Positions 8,078 through 18,220 of a DNA stretch of 64,000 bases are shown piece after piece; positions within the stretch are counted from its first letter, which is position 1, and every line of letters begins with the position of its first letter. The notes under the pieces are model-generated. The model searched no databases. It worked only from the letters and a program-made list of their open reading frames with translations, and was not told the DNA's origin. The position numbers were made by a program, and so were the translations under genes. Where the stretch lies: positions 1-64,000 of the forward strand of contig NZ_JAJTTH010000012.1 of assembly GCF_021341665.1 (NCBI RefSeq). Direction: 5' to 3'. The DNA is from Pseudomonas sp. Au-Pse12. Lineage in GTDB: Bacteria; Pseudomonadota; Gammaproteobacteria; Pseudomonadales; Pseudomonadaceae.

Positions 8078-8911
8078 GTGCTGGCGACAAGTCTGGTTCT
8101 GGTGGCGGCGCTGTTGCACGCGGCCTGGAATACCTTGATCAAGTTCAGTGGCGAGCGCCTGTTGGTGGTGGCCTGCATGGACACCGTGGCCTTGCTGTTT
8201 GTGGCCGTCATGGTGTTTTTCCTGGAATGGCCGCCGCTGGACATCTGGCCCTGGATCATGGCCTCGGCGGCCTTCGAGCTGCTGTATCGCTATCTGCTGA
8301 TCCAGGCCTACCGAGTGGGAGATCTCGGGCTGGTGTACCCGCTGATGCGCGGTCTTTCGCCGCTGGTGGTGCTGGCGCTGACCCTGATCTTCGCTGGCGA
8401 AGTGCTGAGTACCCAGCAGGTCCTCGGCATTCTGCTGATTCCCTTCGGCATGCTCTGCCTGCTCTGGCAAGGGGGCGGTGGGGCACGGCTGCCCTGGTCG
8501 ATGCTGCCGGTGGTGGCGTTGATCGGGCTGTGCATCGGTTGCTACACCTATATCGACGGCCAGGCGCTGCGCCGCTGGTCGCACCCGCTGGACTACCTGA
8601 CGTGGGTCACGTTGCTCAGTGCCTGGCCCTTCCCGCTGCTGGCGGTGGTATGGAAGCGCCCGGCGTTTGTGCAGTTCTGGCGCGAGCAATGGCGCCTGGG
8701 GCTGAGTGTCGGGTTCTGCGTGCTGTTCAGCTACGCTCTGGTGCTTTGGGCCATGCAACTGGGGTCGATCGCCGAAGCGGCGGCGTTGCGTGAGATCAGT
8801 GTGATTCTGGTGGTGCTGTTCGGCATGCGCTACCTGAAAGAACCTTTCGGCCGGCCACGGCTCTTAGCCTGTGGATTGGTGCTGATTGGCATGTTGGTGA
8901 TGAAGTTCTGA
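8078..8911 (+). CDS. EamA/DMT-family transporter
   Basis: A 277-residue inner-membrane protein with about ten hydrophobic segments arranged as two EamA repeats (roughly 1-135 and 145-277), as in drug/metabolite exporters. The start is taken as the GTG at 8078 (MLATSLVLVAALLHAAWN), which has AGGGA 7 bases upstream and gives the normal N-terminus for the family; the frame is open for 90 bases further upstream without a membrane segment or ribosome-binding site. The MAPEG gene follows after 34 bases and may be cotranscribed. Substrate unknown. Confidence 0.85.
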   Translation: MLATSLVLVAALLHAAWNTLIKFSGERLLVVACMDTVALLFVAVMVFFLEWPPLDIWPWIMASAAFELLYRYLLIQAYRVGDLGLVYPLMRGLSPLVVLALTLIFAGEVLSTQQVLGILLIPFGMLCLLWQGGGGARLPWSMLPVVALIGLCIGCYTYIDGQALRRWSHPLDYLTWVTLLSAWPFPLLAVVWKRPAFVQFWREQWRLGLSVGFCVLFSYALVLWAMQLGSIAEAAALREISVILVVLFGMRYLKEPFGRPRLLACGLVLIGMLVMKF

Positions 8912-8945
8912 ACACTCCCTAAAACTCTAAAAAAGGATTTGCTCC

Positions 8946-9329
8946 ATGACTGTCGCTTTCTGGTGTGTGTTGATCGCAATTGTCCTGCCCTACCTGTGTA
9001 CCGCCATCGCCAAGGGCGCCGGCAAATACGGGCTCCGCTACAACCATGACCCACGGGCGTTCCTGAGTACCCTGGAGGGGCTGCCCAAGCGGGCCCACAA
9101 CGCGCAGCTCAACGGTTTCGAGGTGACCCCGGCCTTCGCGGCGGCGGTGATCATCGCCCATGTGGCGGGTAACGCCGAACTGGTGACGATCAACGTGCTG
9201 GCGGTGCTGTTTATCACCAGCCGCCTGCTGTACATGATCTGCTACCTGGCGGACTGGGCGATCCTGCGCTCCCTGGTGTGGTTCGTGGGCATGGGCCTGA
9301 TCGCCAGCTTCTTCTTCGTGTCCGTCTGA
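8946..9329 (+). CDS. MAPEG-family membrane protein
   Basis: A 127-residue protein with four predicted membrane segments, the size and layout of bacterial MAPEG proteins (distant relatives of microsomal glutathione transferase). The segments YNHDPRAFLSTLEGLPKRAHNAQLNGFE, read in parts, and SRLLYMICYLAD are typical; the R-x-x-x-N within PKRAHNAQ is the conserved site of the family. AAAGGA precedes the ATG by 9 bases. Whether it binds glutathione is unknown; bacterial members are mostly uncharacterised. Confidence 0.85.
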   Translation: MTVAFWCVLIAIVLPYLCTAIAKGAGKYGLRYNHDPRAFLSTLEGLPKRAHNAQLNGFEVTPAFAAAVIIAHVAGNAELVTINVLAVLFITSRLLYMICYLADWAILRSLVWFVGMGLIASFFFVSV

Positions 9330-9339
9330 TTCCCGCCGC

Positions 9340-9396
9340 CGTGGGAGCCGGCTTGCCGGCGAAAGCGTCCTCAAGGTCGTCTTCGCCGGCAAGGGG
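9340..9396. repeat. REP-type inverted pair (GCCGGCTTGCCGGCGA)
   Basis: GTGGGAGCCGGCTTGCCGGCGAA faces TTCGCCGGCAAGG about 20 bases later, a typical Pseudomonas REP doublet at the end of two converging genes. Confidence 0.75.
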
Positions 9397-10572
9397 TCAC
9401 GGGGTATTGGCAACTTCCGGCACTTTGGGCAGCGCTGCGCCCTTGGGCCAGAGCATCCAGATCTGCCCCTGCTGCTTCATGTCGCCGGCCAGTTGTCCGG
9501 CGGCGTCACCTGTACCCCAGAACAGGTCGGCGCGTACTTCGCCGGTAATTGCACCGCCCGTGTCCTGGGCGGCTACCGGCCGTACCAGGCTGCTGCCATC
9601 CGGGCGGGTGGTGGACAGCCACAGCAGGCTGCCCAGGGGAATCACCTTGCGGTCGACCGCGACGCTATAGCCGGAAGTCAGTGGCACGTTCAATGAGCCA
9701 CGCGGGCCTTCGTTGCTGTCCGGGTTGCGGTTGAAGAATACGTAGCTGGGGTTGCTGCCCAGCAGTTCGGGAATCCGCGCCGGATGGGCTTTGGCCCAGG
9801 CGGCGATGGTGCCCATGGTCACGTCCTCTTTCTTCAGTTCGCCCTGATCCACCAGCCAGCGGCCGATGGGCCGGTACGGATGGCCATTCTGGTCGGCATA
9901 GCCAATCCGCAATTGCCGCCCGTCATCCAGCTGGATTCGCCCGGAGCCCTGTATCTGCAGGAACTGCAGGTCCATCGGGTCGGTCAGCCAGGCAATCACC
10001 GGCGCCTTGGCCCCTTTGTTCTCGATGGTGGCGGCATCGTCATAGGGCTTGAGCACCCGGCCTTCGAGCCGGCCTCGCAGGCGCTTACCCTTGAGCTCCG
10101 GGTAGAGGCTGTCCAGGGCGACGATGATCATGTCGTCCGGCACTCCGTATACCGGCACGTTGGCCACCTGGGTCTGAGTCAGGCTGCCGGGATACACCGG
10201 CTCGTAGTAGCCAGTGATCAGGCCGGTGCTGCTGCCGCTGCCCGAGCGCAAGCCGTAGACCTGCAGGTGTTCCTGGAGAAAGCCGCGGATTGCCTCGGGG
10301 GTTTGCGGCACGTTTGCCGCTGCAGCGCAGGTGCTACCCCATACCGGGTCGGCCTTGAGGCGGGTACAGGCACTGCGCCAGGAGCCAAAACCGGCCAGCA
10401 GGTCGTTGTCGGCGACGCTGGGCAAGGTTTCCCAACTGGCGCTGTTATAGGTGGCCAGGGCATGAGTGGCTGCAGGCTTGGTATTGTCGCCGCCGTTGCA
10501 GCCAGCGAGCAGCGCCAGGGCCGGCAGGGCCCAGAGCAAATGACGAGGCCAGCGGAGCAGGCTCGGGTTCAT
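9397..10572 (-). CDS. mltA: Membrane-bound lytic murein transglycosylase A
   Basis: Outer-membrane lipoprotein that cleaves peptidoglycan glycan strands with formation of 1,6-anhydromuramyl ends. The start at 10572 (MNPSLLRWPRHLLWAL) has AAGGA 8 bases upstream and gives a lipoprotein signal ending LALLAGC. In the 391-residue product the GYYEPVYPGS segment, the barrel segment LQIQGSGRIQL, and the C-terminal 3D domain with PVAAQDTGGAITG (the catalytic Asp in QDTGGAI) are all visible. Length is usual for MltA. Confidence 0.95.
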   Translation of the reverse strand: MNPSLLRWPRHLLWALPALALLAGCNGGDNTKPAATHALATYNSASWETLPSVADNDLLAGFGSWRSACTRLKADPVWGSTCAAAANVPQTPEAIRGFLQEHLQVYGLRSGSGSSTGLITGYYEPVYPGSLTQTQVANVPVYGVPDDMIIVALDSLYPELKGKRLRGRLEGRVLKPYDDAATIENKGAKAPVIAWLTDPMDLQFLQIQGSGRIQLDDGRQLRIGYADQNGHPYRPIGRWLVDQGELKKEDVTMGTIAAWAKAHPARIPELLGSNPSYVFFNRNPDSNEGPRGSLNVPLTSGYSVAVDRKVIPLGSLLWLSTTRPDGSSLVRPVAAQDTGGAITGEVRADLFWGTGDAAGQLAGDMKQQGQIWMLWPKGAALPKVPEVANTP

Positions 10573-10704
10573 GGCGTATTTCCTTGAGGAGTTGTCCGCC
10601 GCATGAGTGCTCGGGGGCAACCCATATTATTAATAGGGCTATTGGTGTTTGCCGGGGAGGCGAGGATACTGGCCGCCGTTTCCGTGACCAGACCTGAAGC
10701 CACC

Positions 10705-11154
10705 ATGACGCTAAAAAGACTTTCTGTTGTATTGCTGGCCTGCCTGACGCTTTCCGCCTGTGGCGGTGTCGACCCCAACTCTCCCCTGGGGCAGCGCAAG
10801 GTGATCTTCAAGCAGATGCTCAAGACCGGCGAGGACCTGGGGGGCATGTTGCGTGGGCGGATTCCTTTCGACGGCGCACGCTTTGCCGAAGGCGCGGTGA
10901 AGCTCGACAGCCTGTCCCACGAGCCCTGGAAGCACTTCCCCGAGGTCAAGGAAGAGGACCACAGTAGTGCCACCGATGACGTCTGGCGTAAGCAGGCGCG
11001 CTTCCAGGAACTGGCCCGAACCCTTGAGGCGGCCACCGGTGAGCTGGTGACGGTCAGCCAGGTCCAGCCTTACAAGGCCAGCAACCTGGGGCCGGCGGTG
11101 CAGAAGGTCGAGGACGCTTGCAGTGCCTGCCACAAAGAGTTCCGTAATCATTGA
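10705..11154 (+). CDS. Cytochrome c'-type lipoprotein
   Basis: A 149-residue exported protein. The first 18 residues form a lipoprotein signal with the lipobox LTLSAC. The rest is mostly helical with a C-terminal CSACH heme-binding motif six residues before the end (EDACSACHKEFRNH), which is the arrangement of cytochrome c' (cytochrome C_2 family), a four-helix bundle. The start is placed at 10705 because it begins the signal peptide; an upstream in-frame ATG is not supported. Function unknown; known relatives bind NO or CO or transfer electrons. Confidence 0.85.
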   Translation: MTLKRLSVVLLACLTLSACGGVDPNSPLGQRKVIFKQMLKTGEDLGGMLRGRIPFDGARFAEGAVKLDSLSHEPWKHFPEVKEEDHSSATDDVWRKQARFQELARTLEAATGELVTVSQVQPYKASNLGPAVQKVEDACSACHKEFRNH

Positions 11155-11159
11155 CTGAC

Positions 11160-11178
11160 GGCCCTGCTGAGCAGGGCC
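11160..11178. terminator. Hairpin between converging genes
   Basis: GGCCCTGC-TGA-GCAGGGCC lies between the cytochrome gene and the converging DUF1090 gene. There is no clear T run, so it may be a weak bidirectional terminator. Confidence 0.45.
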
Positions 11179-11194
11179 TTGGCCATCGGGACGC

Positions 11195-11590
11195 TTACTT
11201 GTCCAGTTCGTCTAGGGCTTGCTGCAGTTCCTTGCGGGACTCGGCAAGCTTGTCCTTGCGCTTGTTGATCTTCTCCGAGTCGCCTTTCTTCATGGCCTTG
11301 TCCAGGTCGGCCTGGCGCCGGCTGACTTCATGCTTGGCTTCTAGCACCTTGTTTTCCCGTTCCTTTTTCAGCGAGGCGTCGGTGCAGTAGGTGGTGACAT
11401 TGCTCAGGGCGCGTTCCAGGCCGGCTTGCTGGTCGCTGTTGCCATGGGCCTTGGCTTGTTCGATCTGCTCCATGATGGCCTGGCGCTTGGCGGCGCAGCC
11501 GGTCAGCTGTGGGGCCGGCTCGTTGGCCAGCAACGGCGCGCTGATCAGGCTGCAAAGGGTCAGGGCGGCGAGCGATGGGAAAAATTTCAT
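11195..11590 (-). CDS. DUF1090-family periplasmic protein
   Basis: A 131-residue protein with a Sec signal peptide (MKFFPSLAALTLCSLISAPLLA). The mature part starts with CAAKRQAIMEQIEQAKAHGN and continues as highly charged helices (LEAKHEVSRRQADLDKAMKKGD), likely coiled coil, as in DUF1090 (YqjC-like) proteins. Two Cys (in GCAAK and TYCTD) may pair in the periplasm. The start at 11590 is the signal-peptide start; the frame extends upstream without support. Function unknown. Confidence 0.82.
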   Translation of the reverse strand: MKFFPSLAALTLCSLISAPLLANEPAPQLTGCAAKRQAIMEQIEQAKAHGNSDQQAGLERALSNVTTYCTDASLKKERENKVLEAKHEVSRRQADLDKAMKKGDSEKINKRKDKLAESRKELQQALDELDK

Positions 11591-11706
11591 TGAAGGCTCC
11601 AGGTGAAAAAGATCAAAAAATAACCAATGAAAGAACACTGACTGTTGTGCCGGGAATGGGCAGTTGGAGCGCATTCCAGCCTAAGTGGTTCAACGTGCAC
11701 ATCAAG

Positions 11707-13377
11707 CTAAAAACCTTCGATTCCGGCGGCATTCAGGGCGCCCTGCAGGGCCCGTACATGCGGGTCTTGGAAAAACGCCACCAGCTGCGCGGCCCGTCCC
11801 GCTCCGATCCCGGCTTCATTCTGCCAGTCCAGGCTGCTTCTCTGGGCCAGTGTCTGCCATGGGCCGCTCAGGTCGGCCGAGCCACTGGGAGGCAAGCCAA
11901 TGGCCTTCAGCCAGCGAGGAAACGGCTGCTGCCTGGCGCCGTGCAGGCTCTTGAGCAGACGCTGACTGCTGTGTTCGCCGAAGCCGGCAATGTTAGCAAG
12001 CTCTGCCTGATCCAGGGTCAGCCAATCCAGCAGGCCTTTGATACGGCCTGTTTCAATCAGCCTGGCCCAGGTCTGGCTGCCGACATTCTGCAGATTCAGG
12101 CCCTGTTTGCCGCTGAGCCAGGTCAGTCGGGCCAGGAATTGGCTCTCACAGCCGGGTGACGGCTGCCAGCAACTGAGAACATGAAAGTCTGTTTCCTGCG
12201 GCGGCTGGAGGCTCTGGCGCTGGGTGCTTCTGAGCACCACTTCATCCAGGCGCGGGATGGTCAGCCCGGCCAGGCTGATGGCTACCTGATCGCCAGGAAC
12301 AATGTCCAGGGCTCGCCAACGGGGTAGTGAGCCGACGCTGACACGGCGGATCTGCCGGTCATCCAGGGTCACCGGTTCGATTTCCAGCAGCGGTGTGATG
12401 CGTCCCGTGCGGCCAACGTGAAAACGCACCTGACGGACATTCGCTAGGGCCTGGGCGTAGGGGTATTTCCAGGCGGCAATCCAGTGCGCCACCTTGGCTT
12501 GCCAGCGTTCAGCGGTGGGGCGCCGGCTTTGCCGCAGAATGATGCCGTCGCTGGCAAAGGGCAGGGGCGAGCGGTACCAGCGGGCTCGCCACTGTTGGGC
12601 ATCGGCCAGGCCCTCGATGGGCTGGCTGTATGAACGTCCCTCGGGAAAGCCCAGGCTCGCCAGTTGTTCCAGGCGTTCGCTCATGGTGGCGGGGCCCTGG
12701 GGCCAATCCCAGACGAACAGCCCGATCTGCGCGGCCTCTGCCGCTGCCAGCTGTTTGCGCGCCATCCAGCCCGCCACTCGGTTACGCGCCTTGAGGCTGC
12801 CGGCGCGAGACTGGACATGTTGCTCCAGGCGTAGATAAAGCTCCCCTTGAAGCAACAGGTCGACAGGCCGGGGCAACCGCTTGGGGATGGCCTCGATCTG
12901 TCGAGCGGCGCTGGTCCAGTCGTGGCCGTGCACGCCATCGCCGCGGCTGAGTGCCTGCTGGAAATGCCCTCGGCGGTAGATCAGGGTCACCGCTACGCCG
13001 TCGATCTTGGGCTGCACCCAGATGTTGTCGCGGCCTGTGAGCCAGCGTCCCACGGCCTTGGCGTCGGCGAGTTTTTCCACTCCCGTGTGGGCAATGGTGT
13101 GGGGAATGCTGCCCTCGGCGCCGAGCAGTGGCTGGTCCGTTGCCTGGGGAAGTTGTGCAAAGCACTGGCGCAAGTTGCCGAGGCGCTGGCGGGACTGGTC
13201 GTAGAGTTCGTCCGCTATGGGCGACTGGCCGTCGCGGTGGTAGCTGCGGTCCCAGCGCTGCACTTGCTGCTGCAGGACGGCGATTTCTTCGGCAGCCTGC
13301 TGCGCAGTCCAATCAGGGCAACGGGCCAGGGCTAGGAATGGGGTCAGGCTCAGTAACAGGAAGAGTCTTGGCAGCAT
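11707..13377 (-). CDS. ligB: NAD+-dependent DNA ligase LigB
   Basis: NAD-dependent ligase of the short LigB type, 556 residues versus about 670 for LigA. The adenylation motif PKIDGVAV with the catalytic Lys lies near residue 130. It is followed by the OB-fold region, a helix-hairpin-helix region (LANIAGFGEHSSQRLLKSL) and a short C-terminus with no BRCT domain, as known for LigB. The start at 13377 is chosen because AAGGA is 8 bases upstream; two ATGs lie further upstream. The N-terminus, MLPRLFLLLSLTPFLALA followed by RCPDW, reads as a Sec signal peptide, unexpected for a ligase but also present, as I recall, in E. coli LigB. Confidence 0.93.
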   Translation of the reverse strand: MLPRLFLLLSLTPFLALARCPDWTAQQAAEEIAVLQQQVQRWDRSYHRDGQSPIADELYDQSRQRLGNLRQCFAQLPQATDQPLLGAEGSIPHTIAHTGVEKLADAKAVGRWLTGRDNIWVQPKIDGVAVTLIYRRGHFQQALSRGDGVHGHDWTSAARQIEAIPKRLPRPVDLLLQGELYLRLEQHVQSRAGSLKARNRVAGWMARKQLAAAEAAQIGLFVWDWPQGPATMSERLEQLASLGFPEGRSYSQPIEGLADAQQWRARWYRSPLPFASDGIILRQSRRPTAERWQAKVAHWIAAWKYPYAQALANVRQVRFHVGRTGRITPLLEIEPVTLDDRQIRRVSVGSLPRWRALDIVPGDQVAISLAGLTIPRLDEVVLRSTQRQSLQPPQETDFHVLSCWQPSPGCESQFLARLTWLSGKQGLNLQNVGSQTWARLIETGRIKGLLDWLTLDQAELANIAGFGEHSSQRLLKSLHGARQQPFPRWLKAIGLPPSGSADLSGPWQTLAQRSSLDWQNEAGIGAGRAAQLVAFFQDPHVRALQGALNAAGIEGF

Positions 13378-13549
13378 GGGGAGCATCCTTGCTCTGATGG
13401 GCATGCGCTAAAGGCTAGAGGGGATTGGCAGCAGGCTTGGATGAAGGTGTTTGCGAGGTGTTGCGCCGGGGGGTAAAAGCGCATCGTCAATTGCCCCGGG
13501 CCCTGCGCTGACGGCAGTCGGCAGGGTCTGGAAGGAAATCTTCAGCCAC

Positions 13550-13583
13550 AAAAAAGCCCCGCCGGACGAGCCGGGCGGGGCTT
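13550..13583 (-). terminator. Terminator of metK
   Basis: On the minus strand AGCCCCGCC...GGCGGGGCT is followed by TTTTTT, about 20 bases after the metK stop codon. Confidence 0.85.
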
Positions 13584-13603
13584 GGGATGTTGCCAGGTGA
13601 AGC

Positions 13604-14794
<1,191 letters not shown>

Positions 14795-14813
14795 CTCGAC
14801 GGTTTCCTAAAAT

Positions 14814-15809
14814 TTACCGATGGTGAGTGTCGCCAGCCGGTCGCTGAAAATGGCGGACCTGAATCTGGAAACCATTACGTAAGCCTACATACAGGCTTTC
14901 CCCGGGAGTCAGTCCCGCAGCGCTGGCCCAACGGGCCAAATCATCTTGTTCGAAGCCCAGCCAGAGATCACCGCAAGCCTCTTTGGCCCAACTCTGGTTG
15001 TGGCTGCACAAATCTGTCACTAACAGGCTGCCGCCTGGTTGCAGCAACTCGGCCATCTGCTTGAGGGCTTCGGCCGGTGCGGCGAAGTGGTGCAGCACCA
15101 TGTTCAGCACCACGCAGTCGGCCGTCAGTTCCACGCCATCCAGTGCATCGGCCAATTGCAGGCTGACGTTAGCCAGCATTTCGCGTTCACACAGCTGGCG
15201 TGCCAGTTCAAGCATGGCCGGGCTGTTGTCCAGTGCGGTTACCCGGGCAAAGCGTCGGGCCAGTTCGGGGAGAAATCCACCGTCGCCGGGGCCGACTTCA
15301 ATGGCCGTGGCCATTGGGTTGAAACTCAGTTTGTCCAGCAGCGCGAGCACACTGTCGCGGTACTGGGGCAGTCCTGCGATCAGGTCCTGCTGGGCGCGGA
15401 ACTTCTCCGCCACCCGGGAAAAAAAGTCCTGGCTGGCCGCGGCCCGCTGCCGGTGCACCAGGCCGATCCTGGCCTGCACTTCAACGGGCAGGTTGAGTTG
15501 GTCGACCTCTTCCAGCAGCGCTGCGTGCAGCTTGCCACCCAGGAGTTCGGTATGGGGCAGGGCGCGGCGATAGAAAATCGCATTGCCTTCGCGACGGGTC
15601 GCCACCAGGTTGGCCTGGGCCAGCACCTTCAAGTGATGACTCATGCCCGACTGGCCAATGGCGAAGATCTGCGCCAGTTCCAGCACGCCAAACGAATCGT
15701 TGCTCAGCGCACGCAATACATTCAGTCGCAGGGAGTCACCGCCGGCCTTGCACAGGGCCGCCAGTTCGTCGCAATCGTCATGGCTGATGGCAGGCGCGGG
15801 CAGGTTCAT
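14814..15809 (-). CDS. ArsR-type regulator fused to a SAM-dependent methyltransferase
   Basis: A 331-residue two-domain protein. Residues 1-90 are an ArsR winged helix (FGVLELAQIFAIGQSGMSHH is helix 2 to the recognition helix, followed by LKVLAQANLVATRREGNAIFY). Residues 120-310 are a class I methyltransferase with motif I EVGPGDGGF. No metal-binding CxC is seen. Its place before metK and opposite tkt matches P. aeruginosa PA0547. The family resembles SahR, an ArsR-type regulator reported to sense S-adenosylhomocysteine and control methionine-cycle genes; whether this fused form is SahR is inference. The start at 15809 is the first ATG that fits the winged-helix N-terminus. Confidence 0.85.
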   Translation of the reverse strand: MNLPAPAISHDDCDELAALCKAGGDSLRLNVLRALSNDSFGVLELAQIFAIGQSGMSHHLKVLAQANLVATRREGNAIFYRRALPHTELLGGKLHAALLEEVDQLNLPVEVQARIGLVHRQRAAASQDFFSRVAEKFRAQQDLIAGLPQYRDSVLALLDKLSFNPMATAIEVGPGDGGFLPELARRFARVTALDNSPAMLELARQLCEREMLANVSLQLADALDGVELTADCVVLNMVLHHFAAPAEALKQMAELLQPGGSLLVTDLCSHNQSWAKEACGDLWLGFEQDDLARWASAAGLTPGESLYVGLRNGFQIQVRHFQRPAGDTHHR

Positions 15810-15850
15810 GGGGCAGCAGTCTAGAGATGCCCGCAAAGGCCTGCAAGACC

Positions 15851-15872
15851 AATATCAAAAAGTTTTGATATT
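15851..15872. promoter_or_regulatory. Perfect palindrome, probable operator of the ArsR-type gene and metK
   Basis: AATATCAAAA and TTTTGATATT are perfect inverted arms of 10 bp separated by AG, 42 bases upstream of the ArsR-methyltransferase start codon. Size and symmetry suit an ArsR-family dimer, so autoregulation is likely. Confidence 0.75.
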
Positions 15873-16069
15873 GCTGTTTGGAGGCGCTTTGCCAGAGCCT
15901 CTGCTTCTACTGTCAACGAATGGCGAGCGGCGTTAAATCAGTGGATTGTGCCCCTGAGCGAGGGAAAAACATGCCTGAGTGACTATCTGTCATTGCCCCC
16001 GTCAGACGCCTGAGGGAAAATGCAGGCCTTTTTTCCGTTTCGTTTTATTCAATCCCCAGGAGATCAGCG

Positions 16070-18067
16070 ATGCCCAGCCGTCGTGAGCGTGCCAACGCCA
16101 TTCGTGCCCTCAGCATGGATGCCGTGCAAAAAGCCAACAGCGGCCATCCAGGTGCCCCTATGGGTATGGCGGATATCGCCGAAGTACTTTGGCGTGACTA
16201 CCTGAAGCACAACCCGAGCAATCCATCTTTCGCCGACCGTGACCGCTTCGTGCTGTCCAATGGTCATGGCTCGATGTTGATCTACTCGCTGCTGCACCTG
16301 ACCGGCTACGACCTGTCGATCGATGACCTGAAAAGTTTCCGCCAACTGCACAGCCGCACCCCGGGCCACCCTGAATTCGGCTACACCCCGGGCGTGGAAA
16401 CCACCACTGGCCCACTGGGTCAGGGCCTGGCCAACGCCGTGGGTTTCGCCCTGGCGGAAAAAGTCCTGGCGGCGCAGTTCAACCGTCCAGGCCACAACAT
16501 CGTCGATCACCACACCTATGTGTTCCTGGGTGATGGCTGCATGATGGAAGGCATTTCCCACGAAGTCGCTTCCCTGGCCGGTACCCTGGGCCTGGGCAAG
16601 CTGATTGCCTTCTACGATGACAACGGCATCTCCATCGACGGCGAAGTCGAAGGCTGGTTCACCGACGACACGCCGAAGCGTTTCGAAGCCTACAACTGGC
16701 AGGTGATCCGCAATGTCGACGGCCACGATCCGGAAGAGATCAAGACGGCCATCGACACCGCGCGCAAGAGCCCGCTGCCGACCCTGATCTGCTGCAAGAC
16801 CACCATCGGTTTCGGTTCGCCGAACAAGCAGGGCAAGGAAGACTGCCACGGCGCGCCACTGGGTGCCGAGGAAATCGCCCTGACCCGCGCCGCGTTGAAA
16901 TGGAACCATGGCCCGTTCGAAATCCCGGCCGACATCTACGCCGAGTGGGACGCCAAGGAAGCCGGCCGCGCCGTGGAAGCCGAGTGGGATCAGCGCTTCG
17001 CTGCCTACTCCGCCGCATTCCCGACCGAAGCCAACGAACTGGTGCGTCGCCTCGCCGGTGATCTGCCAGCGGACTTCGCCGAGAAGGCCAACGCCTATAT
17101 CGCTGAAGTGGCGGCCAAGGGCGAAACCATCGCCAGCCGTAAAGCCAGCCAGAACACCCTGAACGCCTTCGGTCCTCTGCTGCCCGAGTTCCTCGGCGGT
17201 TCGGCTGACCTGGCCGGTTCCAACCTGACCCTGTGGAAAGGCTGCAAGGGCGTCAGCGCTGAAGACGCCAGCGGCAACTACATGTACTACGGCGTGCGCG
17301 AGTTCGGCATGACCGCCATCATGAACGGCGTGGCCCTGCACGGCGGCCTGGTGCCTTACGGCGCGACCTTCCTGATGTTCATGGAATACGCTCGCAACGC
17401 GGTGCGCATGTCGGCGCTGATGAAGCAGCGGGTGATCCACGTCTACACCCACGACTCCATCGGTCTGGGCGAAGACGGCCCGACCCACCAGCCGATCGAG
17501 CAACTGACCAGCCTGCGCACCACCCCGAACCTCGACACCTGGCGCCCGGCCGATGCCGTGGAATCGGCGGTGTCCTGGAAATACGCCCTGGAGCGCAAGG
17601 ACGGCCCATCGGCGCTGATCTTCTCCCGCCAGAACCTGCAGCATCAAACCCGCGATGCCGGCCAGATCGCCGACATCAGCCGCGGTGGCTATGTGCTGAA
17701 GGACTGCGCGGGCGAGCCGGAGCTGATCCTGATCGCCACCGGTTCGGAAGTGGGCCTGGCGGTTCAGGCTTTCGACAAGCTGACCGAGCAGGGCCGCAAG
17801 GTGCGTGTGGTTTCCATGCCGTGCACCAGCGTGTTCGACGCCCAGGATGCAGGCTACAAGCAGTCGGTGCTGCCGCTGCAGGTCAGCGCGCGGATCGCCA
17901 TCGAAGCTGCCCACGCCGACTTCTGGTACAAGTACGTCGGTCTGGAAGGCCGCGTGATCGGCATGACCACCTACGGCGAGTCGGCGCCTGCGCCGGCCCT
18001 GTTCGAAGAGTTCGGTTTCACCCTGGACAACATCCTGGGCCAGGCCGAAGAACTGCTGGAAGACTAA
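16070..18067 (+). CDS. tkt: Transketolase
   Basis: Thiamine-diphosphate enzyme of the non-oxidative pentose phosphate pathway that transfers two-carbon units between sugar phosphates. The 665-residue product has the thiamine-diphosphate motif GDGCMMEGISHEVASLAG...YDDNGISIDG, the N-terminal ANSGHPGAPMGMAD, and the transketolase signature GEDGPTHQPIEQL in the central domain. CCAGGAGA lies before the ATG. It heads the tkt-epd-pgk-fba row, which links pentose phosphate and lower glycolytic reactions and supplies erythrose 4-phosphate. Confidence 0.98.
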   Translation: MPSRRERANAIRALSMDAVQKANSGHPGAPMGMADIAEVLWRDYLKHNPSNPSFADRDRFVLSNGHGSMLIYSLLHLTGYDLSIDDLKSFRQLHSRTPGHPEFGYTPGVETTTGPLGQGLANAVGFALAEKVLAAQFNRPGHNIVDHHTYVFLGDGCMMEGISHEVASLAGTLGLGKLIAFYDDNGISIDGEVEGWFTDDTPKRFEAYNWQVIRNVDGHDPEEIKTAIDTARKSPLPTLICCKTTIGFGSPNKQGKEDCHGAPLGAEEIALTRAALKWNHGPFEIPADIYAEWDAKEAGRAVEAEWDQRFAAYSAAFPTEANELVRRLAGDLPADFAEKANAYIAEVAAKGETIASRKASQNTLNAFGPLLPEFLGGSADLAGSNLTLWKGCKGVSAEDASGNYMYYGVREFGMTAIMNGVALHGGLVPYGATFLMFMEYARNAVRMSALMKQRVIHVYTHDSIGLGEDGPTHQPIEQLTSLRTTPNLDTWRPADAVESAVSWKYALERKDGPSALIFSRQNLQHQTRDAGQIADISRGGYVLKDCAGEPELILIATGSEVGLAVQAFDKLTEQGRKVRVVSMPCTSVFDAQDAGYKQSVLPLQVSARIAIEAAHADFWYKYVGLEGRVIGMTTYGESAPAPALFEEFGFTLDNILGQAEELLED

Positions 18068-18097
18068 ACCCGGAAGCAGGGTTGTCTGCACTGACGC

Positions 18098-18163
18098 AAT
18101 CGCGAGCAAGCTCGCTCCTGCAGGGATGTTTACCGTCCTTGTGGGAGCGAGCTTGCTCGCGAT
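18098..18163. repeat. REP doublet (GAGCGAGCTTGCTCGCGA)
   Basis: ATCGCGAGCAAGCTCGCTCCTG and GTGGGAGCGAGCTTGCTCGCGAT are inverted copies separated by about 22 bases, between tkt and epd. It may stabilise the tkt mRNA or mark the transcript end. Confidence 0.85.
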
Positions 18164-18220
18164 GACGATGGCGCAGGCAGCACGAAGCTGACGGTTTCAT
18201 CACCGGTCATCGAGAACCCC

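Noticed and set aside
16064..18109. 681-codon minus-strand frame opposite transketolase
   Set aside because: Antisense shadow; the plus strand encodes a complete transketolase.
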